From positions 1 to 64,000 of the forward strand of contig JAKVKH010000005.1 of the NCBI GenBank assembly GCA_022486625.1: a stretch of DNA of 64,000 nucleotides, given 5' to 3'. Below the pieces are notes generated by a model, which saw only the letters and a program-made list of their open reading frames with translations, ran no database searches and was not told the DNA's origin. How positions within the stretch are numbered: position 1 is the stretch's first letter; each line of letters opens with the position of its first letter. Of the stretch, positions 51,856 through 62,177 are shown one piece after another. The position numbers were made by a program, and so were the translations under genes. Source of the stretch: Butyrivibrio sp. Its GTDB lineage: Bacteria; Bacillota; Clostridia; Lachnospirales; Lachnospiraceae.

Positions 51856-52860
51856 TTAATACAACGAGCCGGAATTTACAACCGGTTGTGTATCATGATT
51901 GCCGCAGAGAACAACAAGGAGGTTGGAAACCATCGCTGCCTTTCTCTCATCGTCCAGTTCGACCACATGATTTTCATTCAGACGATCCAGCGCCATCTCG
52001 ACCATGCCGACTGCGCCGTCCACAATCATCTTTCTTGCATCAATCACTGCAGATGCCTGCTGTCTCTGCAGCATCACGGCTGCAATTTCCGGAGAATAGG
52101 CAAGGTATGTAATTCTGGCATCGACAATTTCCAGCCCTGCCTCTGCCACCTTACTCTGAATCTCTGCCCTGATACGACCCGCAACAATTTCACTGGATCC
52201 TCTCAGGCTCCCGTCATCTGCCTGTCCGTCTCCCGTTGTATCCACATTCGGTGCCACATCATACGGATAGATCTTCACAATATTTCTGACTGCACTGTCA
52301 CACTGCAGGGAAAGATATTCCTTATAGTTATCCACATTGAACACCGCTTTTGCAGTATCCTTTACCTTCCACATGACCGCCACGCCGATATCAATCGGGT
52401 TTCCCAGACAGTCATTGACCTTCTGACGGCCATTATTCAGCGTCATGATCTTCATGGAGATCTTATTGCTCGGTGTTACATTTTTACCTGCTGCAAGCTG
52501 CATGGCGGCCGCTGCCTTATCCACATCGCTGCTCTGACCAAGATGTGTTCTGGATGCAGGATTGACGCTGGTACAGAACGGATTGACAAAATAGAATCCT
52601 GCACCTTTGATCGTGCCCGCATAATTTCCAAACAATGTCAGTACAAGGGCTTCCTCCGGCTTTAAAACTTTCAGTCCCAGAATCGGGATCCAGAGCAGAC
52701 AGATCAGAAGCAGTATCAGACCAAACCAGATACCGCCGTCAAAGCCTTCTATACTGTTTTCTCCATAAATCATCGCCGCAATCAGCAATACATATCCTGC
52801 AATAATTGCAATCATCACTGCCATACCATTCTTTTTATCTGTTAATATTTTTTCTTTCAT
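51856..52860 (-). CDS. SPFH/band 7 membrane protein
   Basis: Flotillin/stomatin-like protein of 334 residues. Two N-terminal hydrophobic segments (about 13-32 and 44-66) precede the SPFH domain (about 70-260: KPEEALVLTLFGNYAGTIKGAGFYFVNPF ... VDARITYLAYSPEIAAVMLQRQQASAVIDARK). Such proteins form oligomeric membrane scaffolds. The ATG at 52858-52860 has a strong AGGAGGAAC site; the ORF-track start is 28 codons too early. It is followed by a ribbon-helix-helix gene and preceded by a promoter with a palindrome. Confidence 0.9.
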   Translation of the reverse strand: MKEKILTDKKNGMAVMIAIIAGYVLLIAAMIYGENSIEGFDGGIWFGLILLLICLLWIPILGLKVLKPEEALVLTLFGNYAGTIKGAGFYFVNPFCTSVNPASRTHLGQSSDVDKAAAAMQLAAGKNVTPSNKISMKIMTLNNGRQKVNDCLGNPIDIGVAVMWKVKDTAKAVFNVDNYKEYLSLQCDSAVRNIVKIYPYDVAPNVDTTGDGQADDGSLRGSSEIVAGRIRAEIQSKVAEAGLEIVDARITYLAYSPEIAAVMLQRQQASAVIDARKMIVDGAVGMVEMALDRLNENHVVELDDERKAAMVSNLLVVLCGNHDTQPVVNSGSLY

Positions 52861-52935
52861 TTTCTGTTCCTCCTGAACGATGTCCATGTTCTTCCTGTAA
52901 TTTGTGTTCTTCCGGAAAATCAGAATGTATTTATC

Positions 52936-52954
52936 TGATATCATTATGATATCA
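52936..52954. promoter_or_regulatory. 19-bp palindrome overlapping the SPFH promoter
   Basis: TGATATCAT-T-ATGATATCA is a perfect palindrome that contains the predicted -10 of the SPFH gene, the expected place for a repressor operator. Confidence 0.6.
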
Positions 52955-52973
52955 CTTTGTATTAAGTTGTCAA
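52946..52973 (-). promoter_or_regulatory. Promoter of the SPFH gene
   Basis: Perfect -35 TTGACA and -10 TATCAT with a 16-base spacer on the minus strand, about 85 bases before the start codon. Confidence 0.7.
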
Positions 52974-53001
52974 ATTAATTTAAAAAAACAGCAAGCTCCG
53001 C

Positions 53002-53041
53002 AAAAAAAGCGGGGACCGCCAATATGCAGTCTCCGCTTTTT
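53002..53041 (-). terminator. Intrinsic terminator of the PAP2 gene
   Basis: Arms AAAAAGCGGGGAC and GTCTCCGCTTTTT (one G-T pair) with a 13-base loop and a run of seven T on the minus strand. Confidence 0.85.
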
Positions 53042-53054
53042 ACAATTATCCATA

Positions 53055-54011
53055 TTATGCTGTTTTCTTTTTTCCCTCGATGCAGCAAAACAGCAACGGG
53101 TGAATTCCCACAAAGTAAAAGAAGATCACCATGGATCCGATAAACGCACCCCAGAGACTTCCCATCGCCTTCAGAAACAATACATAGCAGAAGTTCATGA
53201 GAAACAGATAAAGCAATATCCCGGAAATACATCTGGCCGCTTTGGTTTCCATACTGACATCCACTGAAAAGTTTACAAACCGCCGTTCAAATACCCAGCC
53301 GATGAAAATGCCAAGGCAGCACCCACAGCCCGAAAAAGAATCCCGCATCATCTTCAGCGGATCAACGATCAGACTTCCGTCCGCGTTATAATCCATCGGA
53401 TAGGTCTTATGGGTAAAATAGAAAAGTGCTGCCGCAATCAGCACTGCAATGATACACAGAAAAATAAGGTCAGACTGCTTATTCTGCGAATTTTCAATCC
53501 TGGTGAGTACCAGATTCATGATATACGCCACAAGCGCCGTTGCACCGAACCCGACCAGTACATCCTGCGGTGTATGCACACCAAGATAATTTCTGGAAAA
53601 CATCACGAGCAGCAGCAAAATGGTCAGGCATGCCGCCAGCCCTTTATGCCTGCGGTAATGCACCGCCGACGTCCCGTATGCCGCCGTTGCCTGCGTGGTA
53701 TGTCCGCTTGGGAAGGAATACCCCGTTGCCGTTGTTTTCGCATCCCCTGCCGGAAGAACCGCCGCGTTTCTGATCCATGGCCTGTACGCACAGACGGTAA
53801 GTTTAAGTACACCGTTCAGCATAATTGCACTTCCCATGGTCAGCATCAGACGTTCCCCGAACTTCTTATCCACCGCCCAGAACACAAAAAGGCACAGAAG
53901 ATACGGAAAATAATTTTCGCCGAATTTTGTGATTACGAGAAAAAAAGAATCAAAAGCACTTCCTGTTGCATTACGCAGATCCTGAAGCAATAACAGATAA
54001 CTAATGTCCAT
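53055..54011 (-). CDS. PAP2-superfamily membrane phosphatase
   Basis: Polytopic membrane phosphatase of 318 residues with about eight helices. The three PAP2 motifs are present: KLTVCAYRPW, FPSGH and SRNYLGVHTPQDV. Such enzymes dephosphorylate lipid phosphates such as phosphatidic acid or undecaprenyl pyrophosphate on the outer face of the membrane. The ATG at 54009-54011 has an AAAGGTG site; the ORF-track GTG overlaps that site. It lies 40 bases after the GH3 gene of the glycan operon and could be read with it, although it has no obvious functional tie. Confidence 0.9.
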   Translation of the reverse strand: MDISYLLLLQDLRNATGSAFDSFFLVITKFGENYFPYLLCLFVFWAVDKKFGERLMLTMGSAIMLNGVLKLTVCAYRPWIRNAAVLPAGDAKTTATGYSFPSGHTTQATAAYGTSAVHYRRHKGLAACLTILLLLVMFSRNYLGVHTPQDVLVGFGATALVAYIMNLVLTRIENSQNKQSDLIFLCIIAVLIAAALFYFTHKTYPMDYNADGSLIVDPLKMMRDSFSGCGCCLGIFIGWVFERRFVNFSVDVSMETKAARCISGILLYLFLMNFCYVLFLKAMGSLWGAFIGSMVIFFYFVGIHPLLFCCIEGKKKTA

Positions 54012-54051
54012 ATTAATCACCTTTCTGCATCAAGCATGCCATTGTCTGTTC

Positions 54052-56238
54052 CTACATTTCTACGATACCACTTTTCCTCTGATTATTCCACGATGAACAG
54101 GCTCCAATCCTGCCAATTTTCCCGCGTCCGTCATAAAGCAGCAGCTCATCTTTATCTCCGAGCTCTGCCCCGGAAATCCGAAGCTCTGCACGCGCAGTCT
54201 CTCCTGCCTTAATCCACAGTTTTTCAAACCCTATCAGCTCACGAACTCTCGGTACATGATCCGTACATGCTCTTCTGACAAAAAGCATGACGGTATCATA
54301 TGCATCCATATCTCCGATATTACTGACTCCGGCTCTGACAAGAATTTCTCCGTTTTCTTTCTCCGCGCTCAGTCCGGAACAGGCAAATTCCGTATAACTA
54401 AGTCCATACCCGAACCCATAGGTAACACCCTGTTTTCTGTCCACATACTTCATGGCATCATAGGATATCCGGTAATTATAGTAAACAGGAAGCTGACCTG
54501 CACTGTCCGGAATTGACACCGGAAGACAGCCGGACGGTGAAATCACACCTGTCAGAATCTCTGCCAGTGCCTGTCCTCCAAACGGACCCGGATAAAATGC
54601 GTACAGAAGTGCCTTACTGTACTTTGCAATCTCACTGATCACATAAGGTCTTCCTGCAATGATCACCGTGACAAACGGAATGTTTCTGTCTGCAAGCGCC
54701 CGTACCAGCTGAACCTGCTCTTTGGGAAGCTCCAGTTCAGCGCTGTCTGCGCCTTCCCCGCAGTCCATCTGATTTCCCTCTTCACAGATTGCTGCACCGT
54801 TTATATCAAAGGCTGTCTTTCCAAATCTGCTTGAGGATCCGCCGAGTGCAAGGATCGTCATGTCATAGTCTGAAGCCTTTTCATATGCATCCGCCTGCAG
54901 GCAGTCCACACGCACTTTGCCCTGACAGATTTTGCGCATACCATCCAGAAGGGTACTGCAGTTTTCTCTTTGCACATATGGTGTATAATCTCCAAGCTGC
55001 CTGTATATATCATCTGCCGAAGGGCCGATCACTGCCATCTTTCTGATTTTCTTTGTATCAATCGGCAGCACATGTGCTTCATTTTTAAGCAGTATAGCAG
55101 ACTGCCTCGCCATTTCAAGCGCCTCATCCGTATACTGCTTTTGCCTTGAGAACTGTATATAATGATCCGATTCTTCAACAAACGGATGCTCGAAAAGACC
55201 TGCCTTTTCCTTTATTTCCAATACTCTGAGCACCGCTGCATTCAGACATTCCATCACTTTCGCATCTGTATCTGCCGTTTCCGCCAGTGTGCCAAACGCC
55301 TCATCCCAGAGTCCGACATCGACACCCGCTTCAAGTGCAAGCCTTCCGGAAGCCCTGTTATCTCCGGTCATCAGATCAAGCCTGTCAATCGCCACACCAT
55401 CTGCCATGACAATTCCCTTGAATCCCATTTCTTTACGCAGAATCTGTCCCAGCAGACAGGAATTTGCATGGCAGGGAATCCCGTCAATCTCGTTGTAGGC
55501 TGCCATGATTCCCGCTGCCCCTGCTTTTACTGCAGCTTCTGCTGCCGGCAGATGGATTTCCCGCAGTTCTCTGTCTCCGATCAGGGCCGCCGATGCATTG
55601 ACACCTCCTGTTGTCTGACCCTGTGCGGCAAAATGCTTGGCAACGCATAATGTCCCTGAAGACTGCATCCCCTTCACCGCCGCTTTGGCCATTACCGATG
55701 CCAGATACGGATCTTCGCCATAACATTCCTCACTTCTGCCCCATCTGGGATCACGCAGTATATCCAGCATGGACATCAGCGCCATGGATGTACCTGTTTC
55801 CTTCAGCTGAAGACCGGATATCCTGCTTGTCTTTTCCAGAAGTTCCGGATTGAACGAAGCTCCGGCTGCAGTATTAACCGGCACAAGAAAACCATCCAGT
55901 ATCTGATTGCCATGCGGACATTCATCCGTTACGAGCATCGGTATTTCAAGCCTTGAGTGTTCCAGCACATACCTCTGCAGCATGTTATACACTGCCGGTG
56001 CATCTTTTCCTGAAAGTCCCGTTTCAAAATTTCTGCCTGACCACGGATCTGCTCTGTGAAGTCCGTACAGAAAACCGATTCCACTGTATTTCTCCGTTTC
56101 ATGCACAAAATCATCCGAAGGGGAATATTTCCCCCCGGATGATTTTACATAAGCATGAAAGCCATACAGCTTCTGATTGATCTGACCGACCTTTTCCATG
56201 GTCGTCATCTGCTCCAGTAACTTCTGCAGTCTGCTCAT
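54052..56238 (-). CDS. GH3 exo-beta-glycosidase of the mannose-glycan operon
   Basis: GH3 enzyme of 728 residues, without signal peptide. The barrel domain shows DPRWGRSEECYGEDPYL, AKHFAAQGQTTGG and nucleophile Asp280 in GIVMADGVAIDRL; a second alpha/beta domain and a fibronectin type III-like end follow. The catalytic region differs from that of the GH3 at 46825. Its position after GH38 and GH130 suggests removal of a beta-linked glucose, xylose or N-acetylglucosamine from imported mannose-containing oligosaccharides. The actual sugar cannot be read from sequence. Confidence 0.9.
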   Translation of the reverse strand: MSRLQKLLEQMTTMEKVGQINQKLYGFHAYVKSSGGKYSPSDDFVHETEKYSGIGFLYGLHRADPWSGRNFETGLSGKDAPAVYNMLQRYVLEHSRLEIPMLVTDECPHGNQILDGFLVPVNTAAGASFNPELLEKTSRISGLQLKETGTSMALMSMLDILRDPRWGRSEECYGEDPYLASVMAKAAVKGMQSSGTLCVAKHFAAQGQTTGGVNASAALIGDRELREIHLPAAEAAVKAGAAGIMAAYNEIDGIPCHANSCLLGQILRKEMGFKGIVMADGVAIDRLDLMTGDNRASGRLALEAGVDVGLWDEAFGTLAETADTDAKVMECLNAAVLRVLEIKEKAGLFEHPFVEESDHYIQFSRQKQYTDEALEMARQSAILLKNEAHVLPIDTKKIRKMAVIGPSADDIYRQLGDYTPYVQRENCSTLLDGMRKICQGKVRVDCLQADAYEKASDYDMTILALGGSSSRFGKTAFDINGAAICEEGNQMDCGEGADSAELELPKEQVQLVRALADRNIPFVTVIIAGRPYVISEIAKYSKALLYAFYPGPFGGQALAEILTGVISPSGCLPVSIPDSAGQLPVYYNYRISYDAMKYVDRKQGVTYGFGYGLSYTEFACSGLSAEKENGEILVRAGVSNIGDMDAYDTVMLFVRRACTDHVPRVRELIGFEKLWIKAGETARAELRISGAELGDKDELLLYDGRGKIGRIGACSSWNNQRKSGIVEM

Positions 56239-56286
56239 TCTTTTTCCCGCCGTTTCTGACTGTTCTTTCCGTATCCTTCAGAGGCC

Positions 56287-59200
56287 TTACTGTGGAATTA
56301 CCCGGAATGTCTTTATTTCATAAGGTCTGATTGTCATATCAAATCCATATTCCGTACATTCGGTCTCTCCGCATTTATTTTCGAGACAGTCTGTTTCCTG
56401 AACTTCTCTGATCTTCATTCCCGGAAGTGATACATGGCACTTCGTCAGCGCATTTTCATACTCGTACATTCTCAGGATAATACCATTTCCATCCTCTGCC
56501 TTTTTTACCGTATCCAGACAGACATTTCTGCTGTCCACCTGTGCAAAACTGAACTCTGTTGCGGCAATACCACCGCCAATTGCAAGAAGCGGCTGATTCA
56601 GATTCTCTGCTGCCGGCATTGTTTCTCCGTCTGCAAAACCTTCTGTATGCGGATACAGTGAATAGGTAAAGACATGTTTTTCCTCATCACAGGTCGGATT
56701 CGGCTCAATTCCGGACTTGATCAGTGTCAGAGCGATATTGCCGTCTTTTACGGAATAACCATATTTACAGTCATTTAAAAGACTGACGCCGTAATGTCCT
56801 TCTGAAAAGTCCATCCACTTCTGTCCGCAGCTTTCAAATCTGGCAATATCCCAGCTGGTATTATAAGTCACCTTTCGTTTAAGGTTGCCGAACTGTATGT
56901 CAAAAGTTGCTTCATCCGAATGAATTCCGGTCGGGAAATGAACCTTCAAAAGATGCTGATGTTCATGGTAATCCACTTCTGTTTCAAAATCGATTCTCCT
57001 GATATCCGCATAGAAATGAATCTTCTGCAGAATCACGGATTTGCTGATTCTTCTTTCAATTTCAAGCGTAGCCCGTACCGGTCCCCGCTCTGTCCATTCC
57101 ATACGGGATACATCTGTAACATCCCAGGATTTCTCTGTATAAAACCGGTCAATATTCCAGTCATCATAATAAATCGGCTTATCCTCATACAGTCTGAGAA
57201 GATTTCCTCTTTCTCCCTCCTTTATGATCTCACGTTCATTTTCAAGATCGTAAACAGAAGACATCATCCCGTCTTTGTCAAATACCACATGATAAAAAGG
57301 TGTCGTGATCTCGTTTTCTGCCATACTGATCTGCAGTCTGTTCTCTTCTGCCGCTTCTGTCATTTCATATACACGGTAGCCTTTGGAGGGAATATCCTCA
57401 AGATACACTACTGCCTGATCTTTACACTTTTGTATGACACTGATCCTGCCCTCCGCATCCGCAAGTGCTCCGGCCCCCTTTACCAGTTCTGCCGGAATCA
57501 CCGCCACATCATCACGGACAAATCCAAGCGGATTAAAGATCGTGACCGTACTTCCGCCTTCCTCCCCGCTTCCGCAGACCGCCTGCATTCTGTCCCTGAG
57601 CATCTGCGCAGCCTCTGCCGATAACGCTTCATACTCCTTTTTTGTCACTTCATATACTTCATGAATAGATGATCCCGGCAGAATATCGTGAAACTGGTTG
57701 ATCATCACCGTTTTCCACATCTCTTCAATCTTCTCCGAAGGATATGGGATTCCGGCACGTTCGGCCATAACAGATAAAAGCTCCAGGTTCTGCATCAGAA
57801 ACTCGCTCTTACGGTTTGCACGCTTATTTCTGGCCATACTGGTATAGGTTCCGCGATGATATTCAAAGTAAAGTTCCCCTTCCCATACCGGAAGCTCCTT
57901 ATTATCTTTTACTCTCTCTTTCAGCTCATCAAAATACTGGCGTGCAAAAACCTGTCTGACCTTCGGAATACCGCGAATTCCCTTTTCCATTCGCTCTGAA
58001 ACCTCCAGCATCTCTCTGGTCGGACCACCACCGCCATCTCCGTATCCGTAGGACACAAGAATATCGTTATTGATTTCTTTCTGCTGATAACGGTTCCATC
58101 CACCCATAATGGCATCCGGATGAAGCATCCCGTTATAAGTGGTGAAAATCTTGTCTGAATCCTGCCCGACACCTACCGTCGTGCACATATGCGTCAGAAT
58201 CTCACTGCCGTCGATTCCTCTCCACATCATGGTATCATATGGAAATTTATTATACTGATTCCATGCAATTTTCGTTGTCTGAAAATAATCAATTCCGCAT
58301 TTTTTCATGATCTGCGGAAGTGCTCCGGAATACCCGAATACATCCGGAAGCCACAGAATACGGTTATCTACTCCAAATTCTTCTTTAAAAAACTTCTTGC
58401 CATACAAAAACTGTCGTACCAGTGATTCTCCGGATGTCAGGTTGCAGTCTGCTTCTACCCACATACCGCCTTCCGGTTCCCAGCGTCCCTGCTTTACCCT
58501 CTGCCTGATTTTCTCAAAGAGCTGCGGATATCTTTTCTTGAGAAAACAGTACAGCTGCGGCTGGCTGGACATAAACTTATAATCCGGATATTCCTCCATC
58601 AGCTTCAGTACTGTGGAAAAACTCCTGCCGACCTTTTCTTTCGTCTGTGCAACCGTCCACCACCATGCCACATCAATATGCGTATGCCCGATACAGCTGG
58701 CAATGATGTCCTCATGCCCTGCCATTTTCTCATATACAGTCTTTCGAATATAGCTTCTGGCTTCTCTGACAGATGCATAAAATGCCTCTGAATAGGCCTC
58801 ACGAAGATCCAGAAGATTGATCGTATCATTCAGCGCCTTTGTCAGCGCCATACGATCTGCATTTTCCTTATCCATTCTGGTAAATGCAGCAAGCGGAACC
58901 CACAGGTCATAATACAGACCGATGATCTCTTCATCCCGTTCAAACATATCGACACAGAGATTAAATTCATCATGCAGGATTCCCGTATAGGACTGCAGAT
59001 CTATCCGAATCTTCTCCGGTTCCTCTGCCGGAACATCCATCAGCCGGATTTCGCGGTGATTCACATCCATTCCCTGCATCGGATCTTCATTCAGGAAAAA
59101 CAGAAACTGCGGATTTTTGGCATCGTCCCATTCATCAATCTGTGAGCTGACGTGCATCCAGAGCGTTTTTCCCGCATACTGCCGGGGAATCTCCAGTTCA

Positions 59201-59409
59201 TTTTTAAACCAGTAATGTCTGTCCGGTCCATACCAGTGCATGGTCTTTGCATCAAACGCCGACCACTGCGGCTCAGCCTGGTCTGCTTCCTGCGGAGTAA
59301 CAAAGTCTCCTTCCTTATAAACCCAGTCCTTCACCCTTGTTACGTTTCTGACTGACAGTTTTTTCAGCTCATCGCAGATCACGCTGATCCGCTCATCCAG
59401 AAATTCCAT
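56287..59409 (-). CDS. GH38 alpha-mannosidase
   Basis: Large cytoplasmic alpha-mannosidase of 1040 residues. An N-terminal beta region (about 1-230) precedes the catalytic domain, which has the zinc-binding GHTHIDVAWWW motif (about 241-251), EPEGGMWVEADCNLTSGESLVRQ and nucleophile Asp356 in WLPDVFGYSGALPQIM. C-terminal beta domains complete the enzyme. It should remove alpha-linked mannose from imported glycans. An AAGGAG site precedes the ATG; GH130 lies 24 bases upstream and GH3 downstream. Confidence 0.94.
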   Translation of the reverse strand: MEFLDERISVICDELKKLSVRNVTRVKDWVYKEGDFVTPQEADQAEPQWSAFDAKTMHWYGPDRHYWFKNELEIPRQYAGKTLWMHVSSQIDEWDDAKNPQFLFFLNEDPMQGMDVNHREIRLMDVPAEEPEKIRIDLQSYTGILHDEFNLCVDMFERDEEIIGLYYDLWVPLAAFTRMDKENADRMALTKALNDTINLLDLREAYSEAFYASVREARSYIRKTVYEKMAGHEDIIASCIGHTHIDVAWWWTVAQTKEKVGRSFSTVLKLMEEYPDYKFMSSQPQLYCFLKKRYPQLFEKIRQRVKQGRWEPEGGMWVEADCNLTSGESLVRQFLYGKKFFKEEFGVDNRILWLPDVFGYSGALPQIMKKCGIDYFQTTKIAWNQYNKFPYDTMMWRGIDGSEILTHMCTTVGVGQDSDKIFTTYNGMLHPDAIMGGWNRYQQKEINNDILVSYGYGDGGGGPTREMLEVSERMEKGIRGIPKVRQVFARQYFDELKERVKDNKELPVWEGELYFEYHRGTYTSMARNKRANRKSEFLMQNLELLSVMAERAGIPYPSEKIEEMWKTVMINQFHDILPGSSIHEVYEVTKKEYEALSAEAAQMLRDRMQAVCGSGEEGGSTVTIFNPLGFVRDDVAVIPAELVKGAGALADAEGRISVIQKCKDQAVVYLEDIPSKGYRVYEMTEAAEENRLQISMAENEITTPFYHVVFDKDGMMSSVYDLENEREIIKEGERGNLLRLYEDKPIYYDDWNIDRFYTEKSWDVTDVSRMEWTERGPVRATLEIERRISKSVILQKIHFYADIRRIDFETEVDYHEHQHLLKVHFPTGIHSDEATFDIQFGNLKRKVTYNTSWDIARFESCGQKWMDFSEGHYGVSLLNDCKYGYSVKDGNIALTLIKSGIEPNPTCDEEKHVFTYSLYPHTEGFADGETMPAAENLNQPLLAIGGGIAATEFSFAQVDSRNVCLDTVKKAEDGNGIILRMYEYENALTKCHVSLPGMKIREVQETDCLENKCGETECTEYGFDMTIRPYEIKTFRVIPQ

Positions 59410-59433
59410 ATCCGTTTCTCCTTAAATGAATTT

Positions 59434-60420
59434 TTACAAAGAAGCCTTTTTCATATGCTGTATCAGATCATCCACTGTAGTAAACGCAAGCCCTGTCACC
59501 GTATCTGCACATCCATAATAAATTGCAATCCGTCCGGTTGCCGCATCTGCAAGCGCAGCACACGGGAACGTTACATTCGGCACATCACCGACACATTCAT
59601 AAAGTTCATTTGGTGCCAGAATATATTCTTTTGATCTGTATTTTACCTTCCACGGCTCTTCCAGATCCAGAAGTGCACAGCCCATACGATATACAAAACC
59701 GTTACAGGTCGTAATGACACCATGGTAGATCAGAAGCCATCCTTCATCCGTTTCAATCGGAATCGGACCGGGTCCGATCTTTGTCGACTGCCATGCGGAA
59801 TCATTACCGCTGACCGTACCCATGACATAGCGGTGTCTGCCCCAGAACTCCAGATCCGGACTCTGACTGACATAGATATCTCCAAATGGTGTATGGCCAT
59901 TATCTGACGGTCTGCTCAGCATCATGTACATATCACCGATTTTACGCGGAAACAGTACGCCATTGCGGTTGCAGGGTAAAAAGGCATTCTCAAGCTGTAC
60001 GAACTTCTTAAAGTCCTTCGTCCATGCCACGCCGATTGTCGGTGCGTGATACCCGTTGCACCAGGTAATATAGTATCTGTCACCGATTCTGCATACTCTC
60101 GGATCATAACGGTACTCAAAACGGAGGATTTCCTCATCCGCTCCTTCAAATACAATCGGTTCATCGCTTATCTTCCAGTCTACTCCGTTTTCACTGAATC
60201 CGGTATAGATATTCATACTGATTGCCTTGCTGTCACACCGGAATACTCCTGCAAATCCGCCGTTATAAGGTACCACTGCACTGTTAAATACACTGTTTGA
60301 AATTTTAGTCGCATGTCTTCCGATAATCGGATTCTGATCATATCTCCACACAGGACCCGCTGTATCATTGCGCTCCTGCCATGGTATATTCCGGATCTCT
60401 TCACCAATAATTCTGCTCAT
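59434..60420 (-). CDS. GH130 beta-mannoside phosphorylase
   Basis: Predicted inverting phosphorylase cleaving Man-beta-1,4 linkages with phosphate to give mannose 1-phosphate. The 328-residue five-bladed propeller has the family's [10 protein letters not shown] (catalytic Asp106), [21 protein letters not shown] and the [21 protein letters not shown] segment. The short length without an N-terminal extension resembles GH130 subfamily 2, whose members act on beta-1,4-mannooligosaccharides or Man-GlcNAc. The ATG at 60418-60420 is preferred because of a GGAG site. It is followed by GH38. Confidence 0.9.
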   Translation of the reverse strand: MSRIIGEEIRNIPWQERNDTAGPVWRYDQNPIIGRHATKISNSVFNSAVVPYNGGFAGVFRCDSKAISMNIYTGFSENGVDWKISDEPIVFEGADEEILRFEYRYDPRVCRIGDRYYITWCNGYHAPTIGVAWTKDFKKFVQLENAFLPCNRNGVLFPRKIGDMYMMLSRPSDNGHTPFGDIYVSQSPDLEFWGRHRYVMGTVSGNDSAWQSTKIGPGPIPIETDEGWLLIYHGVITTCNGFVYRMGCALLDLEEPWKVKYRSKEYILAPNELYECVGDVPNVTFPCAALADAATGRIAIYYGCADTVTGLAFTTVDDLIQHMKKASL

Positions 60421-60460
60421 CCTGATCTCCATCTCATTTTTCAGTTTATTTCAGCAAACA

Positions 60461-60485
60461 GGGGAAGACCATTAAGGTCTCCCCC
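60461..60485 (-). terminator. Hairpin between the binding protein gene and GH130
   Basis: Arms GGGGAAGACC and GGTCTCCCCC (one G-T pair) around a 5-base loop, with little T-run. It probably shortens or protects part of the transcript, keeping the binding protein more abundant than the enzymes. Confidence 0.6.
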
Positions 60486-60528
60486 TTAAACAGCCTTTGC
60501 TGCTTTATTCTGTTACCTGCAGAAATAA

Positions 60529-62058
60529 TCACTTTGCAAAATATGCATCTACCTGTGTCTGTGTCTTCTGCATGATGTCATCAAATCCTGCATCACGAAG
60601 TTCTTTCATCAGTGCCGGAACCTCTGTCTCCGGATCAGACGTACCTGTCAGAAGCTCACTCTTATAACGATTATAGATCTCGATACAGTTTGCAAGCTCA
60701 TCTTCAAACTCAGAGGTATCAAGCGTAAATCCAAGCATTACGGAAGGTGTTGCATCCGCATTAAGCTGTTTTACTTCGTCCCACTGATTGAAATCTGCAT
60801 CTGCAAGCTGGGATACATTAAAGAACGTTCCCTGTGTATATCCTGCCATTGTCCAGTCATCATTGAGCTTCTTTACCTTGCCGTCAGATGTATACTCGAA
60901 ATTATCTCCTTCAAGTCCGTAATAGAACGCATCTCTTACCTTGGAATCTGTATTGATCAGCTGCAGGAACGCAAGTGCCTTATCCGGGTGCTTACAACCG
61001 GCAGAAATGCAGTTCAAAGATCCGCGGACTGTATCATTGGACATTACCGTATTGCCCCACTGAACTGCCTGTGCTTCCACGCCCATCTGCGGTCCCCAGG
61101 TTGTCTTTGCAGCACCGCTCCAGCCCTGCGCAACAAAACAGCTTCTGTATGCCGGTGTTTCTGCAAGTGTTGCCGCATCCTGATTGATAATTCCATCTTT
61201 GTACCACTGGTGCAGTGTCTTGAGTTCTGACATGATATCATCCTGCTCAAGGACGCTTACCACCTTATGACTTTGATCATCCATCTTTACGCCAAGCGGA
61301 TACAGCCCTGAACTGAGTGCATCATACGGCGTGAAAATGGAGGTCATATCAGAAGAACTGCTCAGCTCAAACGGTGTTGATTTCTCTCCATCTTTGATCT
61401 TTGTCAGTGCATCTGTCAGGCTGTCAAGTGTTGTCAGCTTCGTCGCATCAATACTGTACTTGTCTGTCAGCGTCTTATCCCATACGAAATACTGTGTTGA
61501 AGAGCTGTCCTTATAGGTAGGAACCGCATATACCTTGCCGTCTACCTGACATGCTTTCCAGTAATCTTCCGGAATCATCTTGTAAAGATCCGGTGCATCC
61601 TTCTGCAGAAGATCTGTCAGATCCAGGAATGCGCCCAGCTTTACATCACTTGTATAGGTATCTGAATTGGTAAATAAAATATCATAATCTTCATTCGTGT
61701 TGGTAATAATACTTCTTCTGTCTGTCCAGTCACCCCATGATACAACTTCCATATCAATGTTCACGCCGATTTTTTCTGCAAGATACTCATTGATATTCTT
61801 CTGCCATGCATCATAATTTTCCGGCATTCCGCTTCCGACAGTTACCCACTTAAGTGTTACAATGTCACCATTATCTGCAGCTGTTGAATCTGCTTTTGCA
61901 GCCTCTGCTGAAGTACTTTCCGATGCGCCTGCTTCTGTGGCAGCCGTTCCTGAAGAAGCGCCTGTTGCAGCGGCCCCACCGCCGCACGCTGTAAGCAGTG
62001 AACCTGCCATTGCCGCTGATAATGCTACTGCCAGTGATCTGCTGATACCCTTTTTCAT
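60529..62058 (-). CDS. ABC transporter sugar-binding lipoprotein
   Basis: Extracytoplasmic oligosaccharide receptor. The signal peptide ends in lipobox LLTAC with Cys25 as the lipid-modified residue, followed by a Gly/Ala/Ser/Thr-rich linker (to about 65) and a periplasmic-binding fold. Its size (509) and the end QWDEVKQLNADATPSVMLGFTLDTSEFEDELA resemble LplA/DUF3502-type receptors for larger oligosaccharides. The ATG at 62056-62058 has an AAAGGGG site. It follows the two permease genes. Confidence 0.92.
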   Translation of the reverse strand: MKKGISRSLAVALSAAMAGSLLTACGGGAAATGASSGTAATEAGASESTSAEAAKADSTAADNGDIVTLKWVTVGSGMPENYDAWQKNINEYLAEKIGVNIDMEVVSWGDWTDRRSIITNTNEDYDILFTNSDTYTSDVKLGAFLDLTDLLQKDAPDLYKMIPEDYWKACQVDGKVYAVPTYKDSSSTQYFVWDKTLTDKYSIDATKLTTLDSLTDALTKIKDGEKSTPFELSSSSDMTSIFTPYDALSSGLYPLGVKMDDQSHKVVSVLEQDDIMSELKTLHQWYKDGIINQDAATLAETPAYRSCFVAQGWSGAAKTTWGPQMGVEAQAVQWGNTVMSNDTVRGSLNCISAGCKHPDKALAFLQLINTDSKVRDAFYYGLEGDNFEYTSDGKVKKLNDDWTMAGYTQGTFFNVSQLADADFNQWDEVKQLNADATPSVMLGFTLDTSEFEDELANCIEIYNRYKSELLTGTSDPETEVPALMKELRDAGFDDIMQKTQTQVDAYFAK

Positions 62059-62177
62059 TTTTCCCCTTTCCACGCTGCTCCTTGCAGCATCGGCATGTGA
62101 AATTTTCTTTTTCGGATCTGCTTTCACCCTGCCTTGTTCTGTCTTTTTGTTCCTTACTCCATTTCAATTCACATCTC

